A DNA stretch of 7,145 nt from an uncultured Eubacteriales bacterium (lineage in GTDB: Bacteria > Bacillota > Clostridia > Oscillospirales > Oscillospiraceae), in NCBI GenBank assembly GCA_902475855.1, contig CABSBF010000081.1:1-7145 (forward strand), in the 5' to 3' direction. The notes below the pieces were generated by a model, which saw nothing but the letters and a program-made list of their open reading frames with translations, ran no database searches and was not told where the DNA came from. The position numbers and the translations under genes are program-made. This document shows, one piece after another, positions 5,682 to 7,145 of the stretch (its first letter is position 1; every line of letters begins with the position of its first letter).

Positions 5682-5715
5682 AAGGCAGGGACACCTCTTG
5701 CGGTGTTCCTGCCTT
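5682..5715. terminator. Long stem-loop after flavodoxin, probable terminator
   Basis: AAGGCAGG plus GACACC (5682-5695) pairs with GGTGTTCCTGCCTT (5702-5715). The stem is 14 bp with one G-T wobble and a 6-nt loop, TCTTGC. It is preceded by A residues but has no T-run downstream on the plus strand. Its arms resemble those of the hairpin at 1192-1225 (AAGGCAG and CTGCCTT). Confidence 0.6.
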
Positions 5716-5727
5716 GCGCTGTATAGC

Positions 5728-5764
5728 GATGCTTGGAGTATTGAAAAGAATATGCGCAAGCATC
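5728..5764. repeat. Imperfectly placed inverted repeat in the flavodoxin-tetR gap
   Basis: GATGCTTG (5728-5735) and CAAGCATC (5757-5764) are perfect 8-bp inverted repeats 21 nt apart. CTTGGA (5732-5737) can alternatively pair with TCCAAG (5763-5768). The rest of the 5607-5826 gap holds no convincing gene. The role is unknown. Confidence 0.35.
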
Positions 5765-5826
5765 CAAGACAGGTGAACAGAAAGTCTCTGCATTGAACTG
5801 GGCAAACAGAAAAATCACAAACCTCA

Positions 5827-5855
5827 TTGACAAACTCAATCTGCTCGGTTGTAAT
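5827..5855 (+). promoter_or_regulatory. Sigma-A-type promoter of tetR
   Basis: A perfect -35 TTGACA (5827-5832), 17-nt spacer and -10 TGTAAT (5850-5855) predict a start near 5862, about 34 nt before the ATG at 5896. The -10 touches the first operator palindrome. Confidence 0.75.
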
Positions 5856-5882
5856 ATACCAGCAGTATATACTACCAGTATA
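5855..5882. promoter_or_regulatory. Two overlapping TetR-type operator palindromes
   Basis: TATAC-CAGCA-GTATA (5855-5869) and TATACT-ACC-AGTATA (5868-5882) are both perfect inverted repeats sharing two bases. They begin at the last base of the -10 and cover the predicted start. This is the expected place for autorepression by the TetR-family protein encoded directly downstream. Confidence 0.65.
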
Positions 5883-5895
5883 TCGGGAGGCATCA

Positions 5896-6510
5896 ATGGA
5901 ACGTACAGAGACTCAAATGAAGATCCTCGAAGTTGGGAAAAAAGAATTCCTGGAAAAAGGATTTAAGGACGCATCTCTGAATAAAATCGTCGCAGAGGCG
6001 GGCTTCACGAAAGGCGCCTTCTACGGCTATTACCCGGATAAGGCCGCGCTTTTTGAAGATCTTGTGGGCGAGGCAGCAAAGGGACTGCTGGAGCAGTTCA
6101 AAGCCGCACAGTCCGCCCATTTTGATCTTGTCTCCGAGGAAAAGACGAAGGACAGCCTGAAGCTGTCCACTGAGTATTTGCGCGTCTTTGTGGAATATAT
6201 GTACACCCATTTTGATGCCTTCAAGCTGATCCTCTGCCGGGCGGAAGGTACGCGCTATGCAAATTTTTTGGAGGAGCTTGTGGAACTGGAGGTAAAGTGC
6301 TCAGAGGAATACTATGCACTTCTCCGCAAAGGAGGAAAGCTCTCCGGGAAAATGACAAAGCAGCTTCACCACATGATTACCAGCGCCTATTTTACGGCGG
6401 TATGTGAGACGATTGCCCATGATATGCCCAAAGAAGAAGCTATGCAGTATGTTGAGGAGCTTGCAAGGTTTTTCAACTCTGGCTGGAAAGGCTTGCTCCG
6501 GCTGGAATAA
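5896..6510 (+). CDS. TetR/AcrR-family transcriptional regulator
   Basis: This encodes a 204-residue one-component repressor that binds DNA as a dimer. The N-terminal TetR domain is clear: ILEVGKKEFLEKGFKDASL (10-28), then the helix-turn-helix IVAEAGFTKGAFYGYYPDK (31-49). The C-terminal ligand domain (about 60-204) is helical and belongs to no subgroup I can name, so the inducer is unknown. I chose ATG 5896 because GGGAGG (5885-5890) precedes it, and a longer reading from 5827 would run through the promoter. Two palindromes in the leader suggest it controls itself. The next gene, 84 nt downstream, is a truncated ECF S component on the same strand. TetR genes next to such transporter parts usually control them, although a different dyad (6548-6565) also lies in that gap. 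Confidence 0.9.
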   Translation: MERTETQMKILEVGKKEFLEKGFKDASLNKIVAEAGFTKGAFYGYYPDKAALFEDLVGEAAKGLLEQFKAAQSAHFDLVSEEKTKDSLKLSTEYLRVFVEYMYTHFDAFKLILCRAEGTRYANFLEELVELEVKCSEEYYALLRKGGKLSGKMTKQLHHMITSAYFTAVCETIAHDMPKEEAMQYVEELARFFNSGWKGLLRLE

Positions 6511-6547
6511 TGCACAATCACACAAGCACTTTAATTTTTTACACGTG

Positions 6548-6565
6548 AGTTAGCGTACTCTAACT
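6548..6565. promoter_or_regulatory. AGTTAG-n6-CTAACT dyad upstream of the ECF gene (copy 2)
   Basis: AGTTAG (6548-6553) and CTAACT (6560-6565) flank the spacer CGTACT. The arms and the 6-nt spacing equal those of the copy at 1236-1257, while the spacer differs. A TATAAA (6572-6577) follows, again just before the ribosome binding site GGAGG (6581-6585) and too close to it for a confident -10. TTTACA (6538-6543) is a possible -35, but no good -10 matches it. Confidence 0.5.
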
Positions 6566-6594
6566 GAACAATATAAAATTGGAGGCCTTTTATT

Positions 6595-6864
6595 ATGCGT
6601 AAAACAGATTCGAAGAAGCTGGAAACAAGGGACTTTATATCAGTGGGCATCTTTTCGCTCATCTATGCTGTGGTGGCGTTTGTGATTAGCGGTGTTGTGC
6701 AGATGAGGCCGGTCACCTTCCCGTTTATGCCAATGATCGTGGCGCTCTTTACGGGGACAGTTTTCATGCTCTATGTGGCAAAAATACCGAAGAAGGGAGC
6801 TCTCTCCATTCTCGGTGTAATCGCGGCGATTTTGCTGTTTGTTACTCTGATAACTCACCGGTAA
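6595..6864 (+). CDS. Trep_Strep/MptD-type ECF transporter S component, truncated
   Basis: This encodes 89 residues with three hydrophobic segments (about 14-35, 42-62 and 68-87). The opening LETRDFISVGIFSLIYAVVA and the loop AKIPKKGALSILGVI match the N-terminal part of Trep_Strep-type membrane proteins, which are proposed substrate-binding subunits of energy-coupling-factor uptake systems. Full members are about 190 residues with five or six membrane helices. This one stops at TAA 6862-6864 after LLFVTLITHR and no continuation is seen, so half of the protein is missing. A good ribosome binding site (GGAGG, 6581-6585) precedes ATG 6595, so it may still be translated. The usual ATPase and transmembrane partner genes are absent downstream, where a minus-strand gene converges. 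The remnant is probably non-functional. Confidence 0.65.
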   Translation: MRKTDSKKLETRDFISVGIFSLIYAVVAFVISGVVQMRPVTFPFMPMIVALFTGTVFMLYVAKIPKKGALSILGVIAAILLFVTLITHR

Positions 6865-6879
6865 TAAAAATATTTATTA
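6862..6879. terminator. AT-only stem-loop between convergent genes
   Basis: TAATAAA (6862-6868) and TTTATTA (6873-6879) are perfect 7-bp inverted repeats around AATA. The left arm contains the stop codon of the ECF fragment. It lies between two convergent genes and could weakly end transcription of either. The stem has no GC pairs, so the call is tentative. Confidence 0.3.
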
Positions 6880-6910
6880 TGCGCCCGAAGGGAACTTTGA
6901 GGGAAGAGCC

Positions 6911-7145
6911 TTAATGCGCAGAAGGAGAAAGACTGTCCGCCTCCGGCGTTTTGAGAAGAAAGTGGCTCTTGTGAAAATCAAGCAGGCCCTCATCCCGCAT
7001 TTTTCCAAGCTCCAGTGACAGTCCGCTGCGCTCCACGCCGAGGTAATCCGCAAGCTGCTGCCTTGAGAACGGGATGTCGAATTCATAGCCGCCCCGGCGC
7101 TGCGCCTCGGCGGAAAAATAGGACATCAGCTTTGCACGCGTCGTG
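6911..7145 (-). CDS. Crp/Fnr-family transcriptional regulator, C-terminal part (partial)
   Basis: On the minus strand an open frame enters from the right edge and ends at TAA 6913-6911. The 77 visible residues begin TTRAKLMSYFSAEAQRRG, the linker helix of Crp/Fnr proteins. The winged helix-turn-helix follows: IPFSRQQLADYLGVERSGLS, then LELGKMRDEGLLDFHKSHF. The N-terminal cyclic-nucleotide-like sensor domain lies outside the window, so it cannot be said whether it binds a ligand, heme or an iron-sulfur cluster. The internal ATG at 7126 is not the start. Members of this group in Clostridia often control redox, nitrosative or metal-related genes, but its targets here are unknown. It converges on the ECF fragment. 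Confidence 0.85.
   Translation of the reverse strand, partial: TTRAKLMSYFSAEAQRRGGYEFDIPFSRQQLADYLGVERSGLSLELGKMRDEGLLDFHKSHFLLKTPEADSLSPSAH

Noticed and set aside
5610..5726. Possible 38-codon gene after flavodoxin
   Set aside because: Its second half is simply the terminator-like stem-loop read as protein, and there is no proper ribosome binding site.

Overview
The window looks like chromosomal DNA from an anaerobic gut-type Firmicute, most likely an Oscillospiraceae/Ruminococcaceae-like Clostridium. Nearly every gene has a GGAGG-type ribosome binding site, the promoters are sigma-A-like, the coding DNA is moderately GC-rich, and the families present (PerR, bacterial ferritin, YgbA-like protein, DUF3793, short flavodoxin, ATC hydrolase, Trep_Strep-type ECF S component) are typical of that group. 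The genus cannot be fixed from the sequence alone.

Layout. (1) 1-250: the first 23 codons of a lipoprotein gene on the minus strand and a divergent intergenic region with two good promoters, each carrying its own operator-like dyad. (2) 262-1159: a PerR-type Fur-family repressor overlapping a ferritin gene by 11 bp, followed by terminator-like hairpins. (3) 1284-5606: a tightly packed plus-strand gene string: a broken YgbA-like gene, two class I SAM methyltransferases, an ATC-hydrolase-family protein, a ZIP/GufA metal transporter, a third (TcmP/LCM-type) methyltransferase cut off and fused out of frame to the tail of a DUF3793 gene, and a flavodoxin. A 14-bp hairpin closes the unit. (4) 5827-6864: a TetR-family regulator with its own promoter and two overlapping operator palindromes, then a truncated ECF S-component gene. 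(5) 6911-7145: the C-terminal end of a Crp/Fnr-family regulator gene on the minus strand, running off the window.

How it may work together. PerR plus ferritin is a classic iron/peroxide module. ZIP transport, flavodoxin (a substitute for ferredoxin when iron is scarce) and the YgbA relative also point to metal and redox/nitrosative stress. The same dyad, AGTTAG-n6-CTAACT, stands upstream of both the long gene string and the ECF gene. It resembles half-sites of DtxR/IdeR-family metal repressors, so I infer one shared metal-responsive regulon. Four genes (ygbA-like, tcmP-like, DUF3793, ECF S component) look truncated or broken, so the region seems to be eroding. Nothing mobile, no CRISPR array and no RNA gene is visible.
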